The position numbers were made by a program, and so were the translations under genes. From the NCBI GenBank assembly GCA_934511465.1, contig CAKSWG010000011.1, positions 1 to 57,372 on the forward strand: a stretch of 57,372 nucleotides of DNA, read 5' to 3'. Of the stretch, positions 1 through 9,817 are shown one piece after another (position 1 is the stretch's first letter; every line of letters starts with the position of its first letter). Source of the stretch: an uncultured Faecalibacterium sp. (GTDB taxonomy: Bacteria > Bacillota > Clostridia > Oscillospirales > Ruminococcaceae). The notes beneath the pieces were generated by a model. That model was not told the DNA's origin. It worked only from the letters and a program-made list of their open reading frames with translations, and did no database searches.

Positions 1-2
1 AT

Positions 3-62
3 GTTCAGGAATCCATTCGGCAGAGTGCGATCCAGTTGTTCAGTGAGGCGTTTTCGGCCTGA
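3..62 (+). CDS. Possible C-terminal tail of an ORF entering from the left
   Basis: Frame 3 stays open from the window edge to a TGA at 60-62 and reads VQESIRQSAIQLFSEAFSA, an amphipathic helical tail. The position, next to the 3' end of a tRNA gene, would suit the end of a tyrosine recombinase of an integrated element, but 19 residues cannot identify a family. Two other frames are also open over this short stretch, so even the coding assignment is uncertain. Confidence 0.2.
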   Translation, partial: VQESIRQSAIQLFSEAFSA

Positions 63-106
63 AAATTGGACGGAACGTCACTAATTAGACCAGATAAAAT
101 CGTTGG

Positions 107-134
107 CATTGTGGTCAAAATTGTGGTCAAAACC
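107..134. repeat. Short tandem repeat, two copies of a 12-bp unit
   Basis: The unit ATTGTGGTCAAA occurs twice in direct succession between the possible ORF tail and the tRNA terminator. AAATCGTTGG just to its left (98-107) is repeated inside the terminator arm at 182-191. Such short repeats next to a tRNA 3' end are what an attachment region could look like, but no second att copy is visible in the window. Confidence 0.4.
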
Positions 135-154
135 AAATGAGGCCAGCCTATAAA

Positions 155-195
155 CAAAAAAATCCAACGATTTCTAACGTGAAATCGTTGGATTT
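155..195 (-). terminator. Intrinsic terminator of tRNA-Pro
   Basis: A perfect 13-bp inverted repeat (161-173 with 182-194) with an 8-nt loop is followed, on the minus strand, by a run of seven T. It begins two bases after the tRNA CCA end, so it is the terminator of the monocistronic tRNA transcript. Confidence 0.85.
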
Positions 196-196
196 A

Positions 197-274
197 TGGT
201 CCGAGTGGCGAGAATCGAACTCACGGCCTCTTGAACCCCATTCAAGCGCGCTACCAAAACTGCGCTACACCCGG
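197..274 (-). tRNA. tRNA-Pro (anticodon GGG)
   Basis: On the minus strand the 78 nt fold into a complete cloverleaf. The acceptor arm is CCGGGTG/CACTCGG with discriminator A and an encoded CCA. The D arm is GCGC/GCGC, and the anticodon arm CTTGA/TCAAG has loop ATGGGGT, so the anticodon is GGG (Pro, CCC and CCU codons). The variable loop has 5 nt and the T arm is GTGAG/CTCGC with loop TTCGATT. It has its own consensus promoter and terminator. Confidence 0.95.
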
Positions 275-317
275 ATATCGACCGCCGCTTCCCTACCGAA
301 GCGTGGCGACATGAAAT

Positions 318-346
318 ATTATACTCGGGTGCGGCGGTTTTGTCAA
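318..346 (-). promoter_or_regulatory. Consensus promoter of tRNA-Pro
   Basis: On the minus strand TTGACA (346-341) and TATAAT (323-318) are separated by 17 bp, a perfect sigma-A promoter. It would start transcription near 311, about 36 nt before the mature tRNA 5' end. Confidence 0.9.
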
Positions 347-409
347 CTGATTTTTGCAATTTTCTTTGCATTTTTTGCAAAAAGTCCGATTTTTGCGCAA
401 ATACGCACT

Positions 410-3274
410 TTATTGGTTCTGCCCGTTTGCACGCAGCAGTTTGTCCTTTTCCAGCAGGGGCCTGAGGTATTGACCGGTAAAGCTGCCGGGCACCTCGGCC
501 ACCTGTTCGGGCGTGCCCTCGGCCACGATCTCGCCACCGGCGCTGCCGCCCTCAGGGCCAAGATCGATGATATGGTCGGCGCACTTGATCAGGTCGAGGT
601 TGTGCTCGATCACAATGACCGTATTGCCCGCGTCCACCAGCTTTTGCAGCACCTCGATCAGGCGGTGCACGTCTGCGATGTGCAGGCCGGTGGTGGGCTC
701 ATCAAGGATATACACGGTCTTGCCGGTACTGCGGCGGGCCAGCTCATTTGCCAGCTTCACGCGCTGGGCTTCGCCGCCGGAAAGGGTGGTGGCGCTCTGG
801 CCCAAGGTCACATAGCCAAGACCCACGTCCAGCAGGGTCTGCAATTTGCGGGCGATCTTGGGCTGATTGGCAAAAAAGACCACTGCTTCCTCCACCGTCA
901 TGTTCAGCACGTCGGAGATGGTCTTTTCCTTATACTTCACTTCCAGCGTTTCGCGGTTGTAGCGCGCGCCCTTGCACACTTCGCAGGGCACATACACATC
1001 CGGAAGAAAGTGCATTTCGATTTGTAGGATGCCGTTGCCCTCGCAGGCTTCGCAGCGGCCGCCCTTGACGTTGAAGCTGAAACGCCCCGGGCCGTAGCCG
1101 CGCATTTTGGCGTCCTGCGTCTGGGAGAACACGGTGCGGATATCGTTGAACACGCCGGTATAGGTGGCAGGATTGGAGCGCGGCGTGCGGCCAATGGGCT
1201 GCTGGTCGATGCCGATGACCTTATCCACAAATTCCAGTCCCTCTACCCCATCGCACTTGCCCGCGCGGGAGCGTGCACCGTTCAGCTCGCAGGCGAGGGT
1301 CTTGTACAGGATCTCGTTGATCAGGCTGGATTTGCCGGAACCGGAAATGCCGGTGACGCAGATAAACTCGCCCAGCGGGAATTTCACATCGATGTTGCGC
1401 AGGTTGTTTTCCCGTGCGCCCTTCACGGTGAGGAAATTGCCGTTGCCGGTGCGGCGGGTCTGCGGCACGGCAATGCGCTTGCGGCCCGAGAGGTAATCGC
1501 CGGTGATGCTGCGCTTCGCCTTGCAGATGTCCTTGACGGACCCCACCGCCACGATCTCGCCGCCGTGCACGCCCGCACCCGGGCCTACATCCACGATATA
1601 ATCCGCGCTGCGCATGGTATCCTCGTCGTGCTCTACCACGATCACTGTGTTGCCAAGGTCCCGCAGATCTTTCAGCGTAGCAATGAGCTTATCGTTATCG
1701 CGCTGATGCAGGCCGATGGACGGCTCGTCCAGCACATAGAGCACACCGGAAAGGGCGCTGCCGATCTGGGTGGTCAGGCGGATGCGCTGGCTCTCGCCGC
1801 CGGAAAGGGTGCCTGCGGAACGGGCCAGTGTGAGATAATCCAGACCCACGCTCTGCAAAAATTGCAGGCGGTTTTTGATCTCCTTCATGATCTGGCCGCC
1901 GATCTGGCGCTGTTTTTCGGTCAGGTTCGGCTCATTTTCTTTGATGAAGGCCAGCTCGTCCCGGATGGACATTTCACAGAAATCGCTGATGTTCTTATCC
2001 CCGATGGTCACGGCCAGCACCACGGGTTTCAGGCGCTTGCCGTGGCAGTCCGGACACTCCACGCCGGACATGAAGCTGCCGATCTCCTCTTTCATCCACT
2101 CGCTGTTGGTCTCGCGGAAGCGGCGTTCCAGATTCTCCACGATGCCCTCGAAGGTATTATAATACACGCCGCTGCCGAACTCGTTGGTGCGGTGCATCTC
2201 GATCTTCTCGCCGTTGGTGCCGTACAGCAGGGCGTTGACAGCCTCAGTGCTCATCTCTTTGATGGGCGTATCCAGCGTGAAACCGTACTTTTTGCCAAGG
2301 CCAAGGTAGTACATCTCGCTCACAGAGCCTTCGGCGTAGTACCAGCCGCTGGCCTTGATGGCACCCTCCCGGATGGAGAGGTTCCGGTTGGGCAGGATGC
2401 GTTCCTCATCCACCCGCATAAAGGTGCCGAGGCCGGTGCACTTTTCGCAGGCACCCAGCGGGTTATTGAAGGAGAACAGCCGCGGCGACAGATCGCTGAT
2501 GGAGATGCCGTGCTCCGGGCAGGCAAAGTTCTGGCTGAAGGTCATGCACTCGCCGCCGATCACATCCACTTCGGCGATGCCGCCGGTAAGCGCCAGCGCG
2601 GTCTCCAGCGAATCGGCCAGACGGCCCCGGATGCCCTTGCGCAGGGCAAGGCGGTCCACCACGATCTCCACCGTGTGCTTGATGTTTTTTTCCAGCTTGA
2701 TCTCTTCGTCCAGATCATACAGATTACCGTCGATCTTTACGCGGGCATACCCGCCGCGGCGGGCGGCGTCCAGCTCCTTCTGCTGGGTGCCTTTGCGCTG
2801 GCGCACCACCGGAGCCAGCACCTGAAACTTTGTGCCTTCGTCCAGTTTGAGCACGGCGTCCACCATCTCGTCCACGGTCTGCTGGCTGATCACGCGACCG
2901 CACACCGGGCAGTGGGGCACGCCCACGCGGGCGTACAGCAGGCGCAGGTAATCATAGATCTCGGTCACAGTGCCCACGGTAGAACGCGGGTTGTGGCTGG
3001 TGGTTTTCTGGTCGATGGAGATGGCCGGTGAAAGGCCGGTGATCTCGTCCACATCGGGCTTGTCCATGCGGCCCAAGAACATGCGGGCATAGCTGGAAAG
3101 GCTCTCCACGTAGCGGCGCTGGCCGTCGGCGTAGATGGTGTCGAAGGCAAGGCTGGATTTGCCCGAGCCGGAAAGGCCGGTCATGACGATCAGCTTTTCC
3201 CGCGGGAGGGTCAGACTGACATTTTTCAGGTTGTGCTCGCGGGCACCTTTGATGACGATCTTATCGTTTGCCAA
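410..3274 (-). CDS. uvrA: Excinuclease ABC subunit A (UvrA)
   Basis: Damage-recognition ATPase of nucleotide excision repair. It works as a dimer that loads UvrB on damaged DNA. The 954 residues equal the usual family length. The first ABC module has Walker [10 protein letters not shown] near residue 35 and the second has GISGSGKSS near 645. Both signature motifs are present (SGGESQRI and SGGEAQRV), as are zinc-binding cysteine pairs (CPVC, CEKC, CPDC, CEAC, CEVC). The start codon is TTG at 3274, preceded by AGGGAG at about 8 nt; no ATG lies near. The uvrB stop overlaps this start by 14 nt, so translation is probably coupled. The gene is last in the uvrB-uvrA operon. Confidence 0.97.
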   Translation of the reverse strand: MANDKIVIKGAREHNLKNVSLTLPREKLIVMTGLSGSGKSSLAFDTIYADGQRRYVESLSSYARMFLGRMDKPDVDEITGLSPAISIDQKTTSHNPRSTVGTVTEIYDYLRLLYARVGVPHCPVCGRVISQQTVDEMVDAVLKLDEGTKFQVLAPVVRQRKGTQQKELDAARRGGYARVKIDGNLYDLDEEIKLEKNIKHTVEIVVDRLALRKGIRGRLADSLETALALTGGIAEVDVIGGECMTFSQNFACPEHGISISDLSPRLFSFNNPLGACEKCTGLGTFMRVDEERILPNRNLSIREGAIKASGWYYAEGSVSEMYYLGLGKKYGFTLDTPIKEMSTEAVNALLYGTNGEKIEMHRTNEFGSGVYYNTFEGIVENLERRFRETNSEWMKEEIGSFMSGVECPDCHGKRLKPVVLAVTIGDKNISDFCEMSIRDELAFIKENEPNLTEKQRQIGGQIMKEIKNRLQFLQSVGLDYLTLARSAGTLSGGESQRIRLTTQIGSALSGVLYVLDEPSIGLHQRDNDKLIATLKDLRDLGNTVIVVEHDEDTMRSADYIVDVGPGAGVHGGEIVAVGSVKDICKAKRSITGDYLSGRKRIAVPQTRRTGNGNFLTVKGARENNLRNIDVKFPLGEFICVTGISGSGKSSLINEILYKTLACELNGARSRAGKCDGVEGLEFVDKVIGIDQQPIGRTPRSNPATYTGVFNDIRTVFSQTQDAKMRGYGPGRFSFNVKGGRCEACEGNGILQIEMHFLPDVYVPCEVCKGARYNRETLEVKYKEKTISDVLNMTVEEAVVFFANQPKIARKLQTLLDVGLGYVTLGQSATTLSGGEAQRVKLANELARRSTGKTVYILDEPTTGLHIADVHRLIEVLQKLVDAGNTVIVIEHNLDLIKCADHIIDLGPEGGSAGGEIVAEGTPEQVAEVPGSFTGQYLRPLLEKDKLLRANGQNQ

Positions 3275-5318
3275 GGTATTTTCTCCCTTTTCGTTGTGTC
3301 TGTGAATGGTTTTGTTTGCGCTCCGTCTCAGCGGCAGAGTCCACGGTGGGGTTCTCGCCGCGGCGCAGGCGGTCGATCTGGTCGCGCAGGAAGGCCGCGT
3401 GCTCGAACTCCAGCAGCTTTGCCGCCTCCTTCATCTCGCGGGTCAGGCGCTCGATGGCGGCTTCCCGCTCCATTTTGCCCATGCGGCGGGTGTTGCGTTT
3501 GGCGTTCTCGGCCTTATCGCTGATCTCGATGCTGTCCGCAATGGCCTTGACGATGGTTTTTGGCACGATGCCGTGTTCTTGATTGTAGGCCATCTGGATG
3601 GCGCGGCGGCGTTCGGTCTCGGTGATGGCGCGGTCCATGCTGTCTGTGACCACATCCGCGTACATGATCACAAGGCCCTCGGCGTTGCGGGCCGCGCGGC
3701 CAATGGTCTGGATCAGGCTGGTCTCACTGCGCAGGAAGCCCTCTTTGTCGGCGTCCAGAATGGCCACAAGGCTCACCTCCGGCAGGTCGAGGCCCTCGCG
3801 CAGCAGGTTGATGCCCACCACCACATCAATGGAGCCAAGACGCAGGTCCTTGATGATCTCCATGCGCTCGAAGGTATCCACCTCGTGGTGCATATACTTG
3901 ACCTTGATGCCCTGCTCGGTGAGGTAATCCGTCAGATCCTCGGCCATTTTCTTGGTCAGGGTGGTCACGAGAACGCGCTCGTGCCGCTGGATGCGGGTGT
4001 TGATCTCGCCCAGCAGGTCCACCACCTGCCCTTCCACCGGGCGCACCGAAATAAGCGGGTCCAGCAGGCCGGTGGGCCGGATGACCTGCTGCGCCACCTG
4101 CGTGCTGTTCTGGCGCTCGTAGTCGCCGGGCGTGGCCGAAACAAAGATCATCTGGTTGAGCTTGGACTCCACTTCCTCAAACTTGAGCGGGCGGTTATCA
4201 AAGGCCGACGGCAGGCGGAAACCGTACTCCACCAGCGTCTTTTTGCGGGCGTAGTCGCCGCCGTACATGGCGCGCACCTGCGGCAGGGTGACATGGCTCT
4301 CGTCCACAAACAGCAGAAAATCCTCCGGGAAATAATCCAGCAGCGTGGTGGGCATACTGCCCGGCGCGCGGCCGGAGAGCACCGCCGAATAGTTCTCGAT
4401 GCCCTTGCACATGCCCACCTCGTTGAGCATCTCAATGTCGTAGTTGGTGCGCTGGGCAATGCGCTGGGCTTCGATGAGCTTGCCCTCTGCGGTGAACTGC
4501 TTCACCTGCGCGTCGCACTCGGCGCGGATCTTTTCCAGCGCGGCGGCCTTCTTCTCGGCGCTGACGATGTAGTGGCTGGCCGGGAAGATGGCCACGTGCT
4601 TCACCACATTCTGCTTGGCACCGGTGAGGGGGTTGAACTCGGTGATGCGGTCGATCTCATCGCCAAAAAACTCCACCCGGATGGCAAGCTCGCTCATATA
4701 GGCAAGGTAGATATCCACGATATCGCCGTGCACGCGGAACTTATTGCGCACAAAATTCACATCATTGCGCTCATATTGCAGGGTAACAAGCTTCTGGCAC
4801 AGCGCGTCACGCTCCATCTGCATGCCGGGCCGCAGGCTGATGACCATGCTGCGGTAATCGATGGGGTCGCCCAGCGAGTAGATGCAGGACACCGAGGCCA
4901 CGATGATCACGTCCCGTCGCTCCGAAAGCGCCGCTGTGGCCGAGTGGCGCAGGCGGTCGATCTCGTCGTTGATGGCGCTGTCCTTTTCGATATAGGTGTC
5001 CGTGCTGGGGATATAGGCTTCCGGCTGGTAGTAGTCGTAATAGCTGACGAAATACTCCACCGCATTGTTGGGGAAAAAGGAGCGGAACTCGGTGCAAAGC
5101 TGGGCCGCCAGCGTTTTGTTATGGGCCAGAACCAGCGTAGGACGGTTGCATTTTGCAATGACGTTGGCCATGGTAAAGGTCTTACCGCTGCCGGTGACGC
5201 CCAAAAGGGTCTGGCAGCGGTCGCCGCGCTGCACGCCCTCCACCAGTGTTTCAATGGCCTGCGGCTGGTCGCCGGTGGGCTGGTAAGAGGATACCAGTTC
5301 AAATTTTTCGTCCGCCAT
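3261..5318 (-). CDS. uvrB: Excinuclease ABC subunit B (UvrB)
   Basis: Helicase-like subunit that verifies damage and recruits UvrC in nucleotide excision repair. It shows Walker [11 protein letters not shown], the beta-hairpin region [20 protein letters not shown], the DESH box and helicase motifs (TIGRAARN). The C terminus carries a UVR coiled-coil motif ([22 protein letters not shown]) used to bind UvrA or UvrC. The chosen start is ATG 5318 (MADEKFELV), because a purine-rich GGAGAGGAGAGGG lies just upstream; an upstream in-frame ATG at 5357 lacks a site. This gives 685 residues, typical for the family. It is first in the operon and overlaps uvrA. I see no LexA-type box. Confidence 0.97.
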   Translation of the reverse strand: MADEKFELVSSYQPTGDQPQAIETLVEGVQRGDRCQTLLGVTGSGKTFTMANVIAKCNRPTLVLAHNKTLAAQLCTEFRSFFPNNAVEYFVSYYDYYQPEAYIPSTDTYIEKDSAINDEIDRLRHSATAALSERRDVIIVASVSCIYSLGDPIDYRSMVISLRPGMQMERDALCQKLVTLQYERNDVNFVRNKFRVHGDIVDIYLAYMSELAIRVEFFGDEIDRITEFNPLTGAKQNVVKHVAIFPASHYIVSAEKKAAALEKIRAECDAQVKQFTAEGKLIEAQRIAQRTNYDIEMLNEVGMCKGIENYSAVLSGRAPGSMPTTLLDYFPEDFLLFVDESHVTLPQVRAMYGGDYARKKTLVEYGFRLPSAFDNRPLKFEEVESKLNQMIFVSATPGDYERQNSTQVAQQVIRPTGLLDPLISVRPVEGQVVDLLGEINTRIQRHERVLVTTLTKKMAEDLTDYLTEQGIKVKYMHHEVDTFERMEIIKDLRLGSIDVVVGINLLREGLDLPEVSLVAILDADKEGFLRSETSLIQTIGRAARNAEGLVIMYADVVTDSMDRAITETERRRAIQMAYNQEHGIVPKTIVKAIADSIEISDKAENAKRNTRRMGKMEREAAIERLTREMKEAAKLLEFEHAAFLRDQIDRLRRGENPTVDSAAETERKQNHSQTQRKGRKYLGKR

Positions 5319-5378
5319 CTTCCCTCTCCTCTCCGGTCCCTGCGCAAAGAACCACAATCAGTTGTATTTTACGTTTCG

Positions 5379-5407
5379 ATTATAGCACACCAGTTTTATA
5401 ATGTAAA
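5379..5407 (-). promoter_or_regulatory. Promoter of uvrBA
   Basis: On the minus strand TTTACA (5407-5402) and TATAAT (5384-5379) are spaced by 17 bp, about 60 nt upstream of the uvrB start and just after the radC stop. No dyad resembling a Firmicute or E. coli SOS box overlaps it. Confidence 0.8.
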
Positions 5408-5430
5408 CAGTTTTTTGTTATTTTGGCCGT

Positions 5431-6150
5431 TCAGGGCCAGAACAGCGTGCCCGTTTTGAAATCGTAGATGGGCAGACGATTTGCATCCCGCATGGAGAAA
5501 TACTCCGTATCGGTCAGGATGAAATGGTCCAGCAGGTGGATGTTCACAAGGCCAAGCGCCCGCGCAATGCTGCCGGTGGCGTCCATGTCCTCCATGGAGG
5601 GCAGCGCTGCGCCGTTGGGATGGTTGTGGCAGAGCACCACGGTGTCGGTGCCGCCTTTGATGGCTGCGGCCACCACGGCCTTGATGTCCAGACTTACCCG
5701 GTCGGAACTGCCCTCCCGCAGCCAGACCGCCGCCCGCACCCGCCTGCGGCTGTCCAAGCTGACCAGCATGGCGCGCTCGTAATCCGACCATGCAAACTTT
5801 GCCATCAGGTAGCTGCCCATCTGCTCGGTGGTCTTGATGCAGCGGGTGGTGCTGGTGCGGCTGCGGCTGTAGTAACGGCAGAGCTGTGGCAGCAGGTGCA
5901 GCATCCGGGCGGTGGCGGGGCCCACGCCCTCCACGGTGCACAGTTCTTCTTCGCTGGCTTCCAGCACGGCAGCAAAATCGCCAAAGCGGTCAATCAGGTC
6001 GTGGGCGATGCCGTTGGTATCCTTCTGGGCGTTGGTAAGGTACAGCACATACTCCAGCGCTTCGTGCTCGGCCAAGCTGTCCAACCCGTAGTTCTGCACC
6101 CGCTCGCGCATGCGCTGGCGGTGTCCCTGATGCCGTTTGTGTTCTGCCAT
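5431..6150 (-). CDS. radC: RadC/JAB-domain protein
   Basis: RadC-family protein of 239 residues. The N-terminal half has helix-hairpin-helix character (VEGVGPATARMLHLL). The C-terminal half is the JAMM/MPN-like metalloprotease fold with HNHPNGAALPSMEDMDAT, which carries the HxH...SxxD zinc ligands. The historical DNA-repair name is not well supported for this family, and its substrate is unknown. Start ATG 6150 has AAGGAG 9 nt upstream; the frame stays open upstream, but without an SD. It is transcribed towards uvrBA, which has its own promoter between the two. Confidence 0.9.
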   Translation of the reverse strand: MAEHKRHQGHRQRMRERVQNYGLDSLAEHEALEYVLYLTNAQKDTNGIAHDLIDRFGDFAAVLEASEEELCTVEGVGPATARMLHLLPQLCRYYSRSRTSTTRCIKTTEQMGSYLMAKFAWSDYERAMLVSLDSRRRVRAAVWLREGSSDRVSLDIKAVVAAAIKGGTDTVVLCHNHPNGAALPSMEDMDATGSIARALGLVNIHLLDHFILTDTEYFSMRDANRLPIYDFKTGTLFWP

Positions 6151-6181
6151 TGCCGGTACTCCTTTTTGCATATTCCTTATA

Positions 6182-6210
6182 ATAGTACCCATTTTGCACC
6201 CGGAACTCAA
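6182..6210 (-). promoter_or_regulatory. Promoter of radC
   Basis: On the minus strand TTGAGT (6210-6205) and TACTAT (6187-6182) are 17 bp apart, about 30 nt before the radC start. Confidence 0.6.
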
Positions 6211-6250
6211 GGCTTTGGCGCAAAAATGTTTTGCTCCGGGCGTTTGCGCG

Positions 6251-6279
6251 TTGACTTGCGGCCAAGCCTGTATTACTAT
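6251..6279 (+). promoter_or_regulatory. Promoter of the pseudouridine synthase gene
   Basis: TTGACT and TACTAT are spaced by 17 bp and lie about 35 nt before the ATG at 6313. It is divergent from the radC promoter, which shares the same -10 sequence. Confidence 0.7.
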
Positions 6280-6312
6280 AAAGGTACATTTTGAGATTTG
6301 AGGAACCATTTT

Positions 6313-7320
6313 ATGAAACAATATACCGCAACCGCCAACGACGACGGCGTTCGTCTCTCCCGCTTTGTGCAGAGCGTGACCCGCGATTTTCCCACCAGCC
6401 TGTTGTACAAGAGCTTCCGCAACAAGCGCGTAAAGGTGAACGGCAAAAAGGCCGCGCCGGAGTACCGCATCCAGACGGGCGATTTGATCGAGCTGTACAT
6501 CAACGACGAGTTTTTCCCGCCGGAGGGTGCAAAACCGGTGCAGAAGGCCGCGCCCCAAAAAAAGCAGAACCAGCCCAAAGTCACCGTGATCTACGAGGAC
6601 GAAAACATCGCTGTGCTGTACAAACCAACGCACCTTTTGTGCCACAGCGACCGCACCGGCGACGCAAACCTTGTGGACGCCTTTACCCAGTATCTGGCCC
6701 AGAAGGGCGAATACGACCCCCACGGTGAGAACCGCTTCAAGCCCGGCATCTGCAACCGGCTGGACCGCGGCACCGAAGGCCTTGTGATCGCCGCCAAGAG
6801 CTATACCGCCCTGCGGGACATGAACGAGATCATCCGCACCGACCTGCTCAAGAAGGAATACTACACCATCACGGTGGGCATCCCGCAGTCGGGCCGGTTC
6901 ACCGCATGGTGGGAGCACGACGAAAAGAACAACAAGGTGAGCATCCACGCCCACCAGTCGCAGGACGAGCGCCGCAAGCAGATCATCACGGATGTGGACG
7001 TGCTGCGCACCGCCGGGCCTTTTGCCCTGTGCCGGATCGGCCTCATCACCGGGCGCACCCACCAGATCCGTGCCCATCTGGCCTATCTGGGTCGGCCGGT
7101 GCTGGGCGATATCAAATACGGCAACCGCAAGATGAACGAGCGCACCGGCACCAAAACGCAGGCCCTGTGCGCCGTGCGCGTCAGCTTTCTGGACATTCCG
7201 GAAGAAAACAGCCTGCATTACCTCTCCGGCAAGGTGATCAAACTGAAGGACCCGCAGATCGTAAAGCAGTTCGATGCACTGGATAAAAGCAATGCGGATG
7301 GAGAAAACGACCATGCATAA
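6313..7320 (+). CDS. RluA/RluD-family rRNA or tRNA pseudouridine synthase
   Basis: Isomerises uridine to pseudouridine in structured RNA. The N terminus is an S4 RNA-binding domain (about residues 10-65, with NKRVKVNGKKA). The catalytic domain follows, with NRLDRGTEGL holding the conserved Asp of the RLD motif, and LITGRTHQIRAHLAYLG near the end. Its 335 residues match the RluD/YlyB group; the exact RNA target cannot be told from sequence. Start ATG 6313 has GAGGA at about 10 nt; an upstream TTG in frame is less likely. Its end overlaps the start of the CAT-like gene. Confidence 0.9.
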   Translation: MKQYTATANDDGVRLSRFVQSVTRDFPTSLLYKSFRNKRVKVNGKKAAPEYRIQTGDLIELYINDEFFPPEGAKPVQKAAPQKKQNQPKVTVIYEDENIAVLYKPTHLLCHSDRTGDANLVDAFTQYLAQKGEYDPHGENRFKPGICNRLDRGTEGLVIAAKSYTALRDMNEIIRTDLLKKEYYTITVGIPQSGRFTAWWEHDEKNNKVSIHAHQSQDERRKQIITDVDVLRTAGPFALCRIGLITGRTHQIRAHLAYLGRPVLGDIKYGNRKMNERTGTKTQALCAVRVSFLDIPEENSLHYLSGKVIKLKDPQIVKQFDALDKSNADGENDHA

Positions 7321-7933
7321 AATCGACATAGCCACGTGGCCGCGGGCAGAGCTGTTCCGGTTCTTTTCCGGAGTGTCACAGCCATTTTACAGTGTCACCT
7401 TCCGGGTAGACGTGACGAATCTCCATGCCTACACCAAAGCCCGCGGCATTTCCTTTTATTATGCCCTCGGCTATCTCGTGACCGATGCCGTGAACAGCGT
7501 GGTGAATTTCCGCTATACCATCCGGGACGGCGAGGTCTGGCTTCTGGATAAGCGCATCCCCAGCCTGACCGACCTGAAGCCCGGCAGTGAGCAGTTCCAC
7601 ATCGTCACACTGCCCAAGACCGGCACGCTGGACGAGTTCTGCTGCGCCGCAAAAGCTAAGAGCGCAGCACAGCAGAGCTTTCTGGATCAGGACTGCGAGA
7701 CGGACGCGCTGATCTACATTTCCACCACGCCGTGGTTTGATCTGACCAGCTGCACCAACGAGCGGGATTTTGACAAAGACGACGCCATCCCCCGCATCAC
7801 ATGGGGCAAGTATGTCCCGGAAAACGGCCGCGAAACGCTGGGCATGAGCCTTGAGGTGAGCCACCGGTTCATCGATGGTTATCACTTGGGGCAGTTTTAT
7901 CAAACGCTTCAAAAAAGCATTGATGAATTGTAA
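7313..7933 (+). CDS. Chloramphenicol acetyltransferase-like protein
   Basis: Member of the CAT fold, the trimeric acyltransferases that transfer acetyl from acetyl-CoA to a hydroxyl. The family hallmarks are seen in order: KIDIATWPRAELF at the N terminus, the STTPWFDLTS strand and, near the C terminus, SHRFIDGYHLGQF. The usual HHxxxDG is SHRFIDG here, so the catalytic second His and the structural Asp are kept while the first His is Ser. Length is 206 residues (about 215 is usual). The gene overlaps the upstream synthase by 8 nt and has GGAG 10 nt before ATG 7313. Chromosomal CAT-like genes of gut Firmicutes need not give drug resistance, and the substrate is unknown. Confidence 0.8.
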   Translation: MHKIDIATWPRAELFRFFSGVSQPFYSVTFRVDVTNLHAYTKARGISFYYALGYLVTDAVNSVVNFRYTIRDGEVWLLDKRIPSLTDLKPGSEQFHIVTLPKTGTLDEFCCAAKAKSAAQQSFLDQDCETDALIYISTTPWFDLTSCTNERDFDKDDAIPRITWGKYVPENGRETLGMSLEVSHRFIDGYHLGQFYQTLQKSIDEL

Positions 7934-7975
7934 AAAACGGCTGCTGTACTTTTACCGTACAGCAGCCGCTTTTTG
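7931..7975. terminator. Bidirectional terminator between convergent genes
   Basis: Perfect 12-bp stem (7938-7949 with 7957-7968), six A on the left and CTTTTT on the right. It serves the CAT-like gene on plus and the membrane-protein gene on minus. Confidence 0.9.
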
Positions 7976-7984
7976 CTCTATATT

Positions 7985-8383
7985 TTACTTTTCGTCTTTG
8001 TTCTGTGCTTGCTGCGCTTCCTGTTCGCGGCGCAGCTCCTTGATGCGCTTTTTCTCGCTCTTTACGCGGGGCCAAGGCCAGCTGAAGCCCTCGTTCTCGC
8101 GGCACCATTTGACCAGCGGATAAAACGCAAAGGCAAGGCCGAAAAGGTACAGCAGCGCGTACAGCAGGGTATCCAGCGTGATCAGCGCATCCAGTGCGGC
8201 GATCACCGCCACCACACAGCCCGCCTTCAGGAAGAACTGGCCGTTCTGGCGGCAATACTCCTCAAAGTGTTCCGGCTTGACGGCACGGCGGCCCTGATCG
8301 CCCCAGACACGGGGATTTTTCATGACCGAGTAGCCGTAGAATACCATCATCAGGCCAAGAGTGAGCTGAAAACCAAAAAACAT
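7985..8383 (-). CDS. Small integral membrane protein, unknown function
   Basis: The 132 residues contain about three hydrophobic segments: FGFQLTLGLMMVFYGYSV at the N terminus, then two closely spaced ones in the middle (AGCVVAVIAALDALITL and LLYALLYLFGLAFAFYPLV). A strongly charged Lys/Glu/Gln-rich tail follows, probably cytosolic. I recognise no family. ATG 8383 follows GAGGT. It lies 90 nt downstream of lysA on the same strand, separated by a family-A repeat fragment that could terminate or weaken read-through. Confidence 0.75.
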   Translation of the reverse strand: MFFGFQLTLGLMMVFYGYSVMKNPRVWGDQGRRAVKPEHFEEYCRQNGQFFLKAGCVVAVIAALDALITLDTLLYALLYLFGLAFAFYPLVKWCRENEGFSWPWPRVKSEKKRIKELRREQEAQQAQNKDEK

Positions 8384-8420
8384 CTGTTGTACCTCGAACT
8401 TTGTTTTTATTCACATACAG

Positions 8421-8473
8421 AAGCTCGCCCTTCGGGAGAGCTGTCGGTACCGGCAGGATCTGACGGAGAGGGT
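8421..8473. repeat. Family A repeat, right-half fragment (copy A0)
   Basis: It has the family-A right arm: GCTCGCCCTTCGGGAGAGC, then a GTC...GAC hairpin (GTCGGTACC with partners up to ATCTGAC) and the closing GGAGAGG. It ends on the first base of the lysA stop codon. Read in the lysA direction it forms a terminator-like hairpin straight after the gene. Confidence 0.6.
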
Positions 8474-9759
8474 CAGTCCTCGAACAGCGGCTTCATCAGG
8501 GGCAGGAAGTCCAGCGTTGCAAAGTAGTCGCGCGGGGTCTCGGCGCGGCGGATCAGGCGGTGGGTGCCATCCTCGCACAGCAGCACCTCGGCGCTACGCA
8601 GCTTGCCGTTGTAGTTATAGCCCATGGCCGAGCCGTGTGCGCCGGTGTCGTGGATATAAACGATATCGCCAATGTCGATCTTGGGCAGCATCCGGTCAAT
8701 GGCGAACTTGTCGTTGTTCTCGCACAGGCCGCCCACCACATCGTACATGTGGTCGCAGGGGGCGTTCTCCTTGCCCAGCACGGTGATGTGATGGTAAGCG
8801 CCGTACATAGCCGGGCGCATCAGGTTGGCCGCGCAGGCGTCCAGACCGATGTACTCCTTATAGATGTGCTTCTCGTGGATGGCCGTTGCCACCAGTGCGC
8901 CGTAAGGGCCGGTGGTAAAGCGGCCCATCTCGGTAAAGATGGCCACATCGCCCATGCCGGCGGGCACAAGGATCTCCTCAAACTTCCTGCGCACACCCTC
9001 ACCGATGGCCATGATGTCGTTCTCGGTCTGCTCCGGGCGGTACGGGATGCCCACGCCGCCGGACAGGTTGATGTAACCGATGTGCACGCCGGTGGCCTTC
9101 TGCACCCGGACTGCCAGCTGGAACAGGATGCCGGCCAGCTCCGGGTAGTATTCATCGGAAATGGTGTTGGAAGCGAGGAAGGCGTGGATGCCAAAGTTCT
9201 TGGCTCCCTTGGCCGCCAGCTTCTTGTAGCTTTCGATCATCTGCTCCTCGGTCATGCCGTACTTGGCGTCACCGGGCTTGTCCATCACCTGAAAGCCCTC
9301 TTCGCTCTCGCCCAAGCTGAAGGTGCCGCCCGGGTTATAGCGGCAGAAGATGTTCTGCGGCACACCGGCCACGCGGTCCAGAAATTCCACCATGGTGGCA
9401 TCGTCCAGATTGATGTAGGCACCCAGCTCGTAAGCCTTCTTCATATCCTCCACGGGGGTCTGGTTGGAAGAGAACATGATGTCGCTGCCGGAGAAGCCGC
9501 ACACCTCGCTGAGCATCAGCTCGGTGAGGGACGAGCAGTCCACGCCGCAGCCTTCTTCCTTTAAAATTTGCAGAATGACAGGGTTCGGCAGAGCCTTGAC
9601 GGCAAAATATTCCTTGAAGCCCTTGTTCCAGCTGAATGCCTTGTTGATGCGGCGGGCATTCTCGCGGATGCCCTTTTCATCGTAGACATGGAACGGCGTG
9701 GGCACATCCTGAATGATCTCCTGCGCCATCGCCTCGGTCAGAAACGGTTTCTTTTCCAT
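8473..9759 (-). CDS. lysA: Diaminopimelate decarboxylase (LysA)
   Basis: PLP enzyme making L-lysine from meso-diaminopimelate, the last step of lysine synthesis. It is a fold-III group IV decarboxylase of 428 residues. The PLP lysine is in YFAVKALPNP (K55), the phosphate-binding glycines are in NLSGGVGIPY, and the C-terminal motif VVGGLCENNDKF supplies the active-site Cys from the second subunit. ATG 9759 follows AGAGGGA. No lysine riboswitch is visible: the upstream 170 nt is mostly a family-A repeat. Related ornithine or carboxynorspermidine decarboxylases share the fold, but the motifs fit LysA best. Confidence 0.88.
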   Translation of the reverse strand: MEKKPFLTEAMAQEIIQDVPTPFHVYDEKGIRENARRINKAFSWNKGFKEYFAVKALPNPVILQILKEEGCGVDCSSLTELMLSEVCGFSGSDIMFSSNQTPVEDMKKAYELGAYINLDDATMVEFLDRVAGVPQNIFCRYNPGGTFSLGESEEGFQVMDKPGDAKYGMTEEQMIESYKKLAAKGAKNFGIHAFLASNTISDEYYPELAGILFQLAVRVQKATGVHIGYINLSGGVGIPYRPEQTENDIMAIGEGVRRKFEEILVPAGMGDVAIFTEMGRFTTGPYGALVATAIHEKHIYKEYIGLDACAANLMRPAMYGAYHHITVLGKENAPCDHMYDVVGGLCENNDKFAIDRMLPKIDIGDIVYIHDTGAHGSAMGYNYNGKLRSAEVLLCEDGTHRLIRRAETPRDYFATLDFLPLMKPLFED

Positions 9760-9817
9760 AGTAACATCCCTCTCATTTTATATGCACGCGGCCCAGTGCC
9801 GCAGTGACGTTGGTTGA

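Noticed and set aside
1565..3031. Long plus-strand frames opposite uvrA and uvrB (also 3306-5459)
   Set aside because: His/Ala/Gln-rich shadows of strongly conserved repair genes; no SD, no recognisable domain.
5319..5430. SOS (LexA) box for uvrBA
   Set aside because: No dyad resembling GAACNNNNGTTC or CTGT-N8-ACAG overlaps the promoter.
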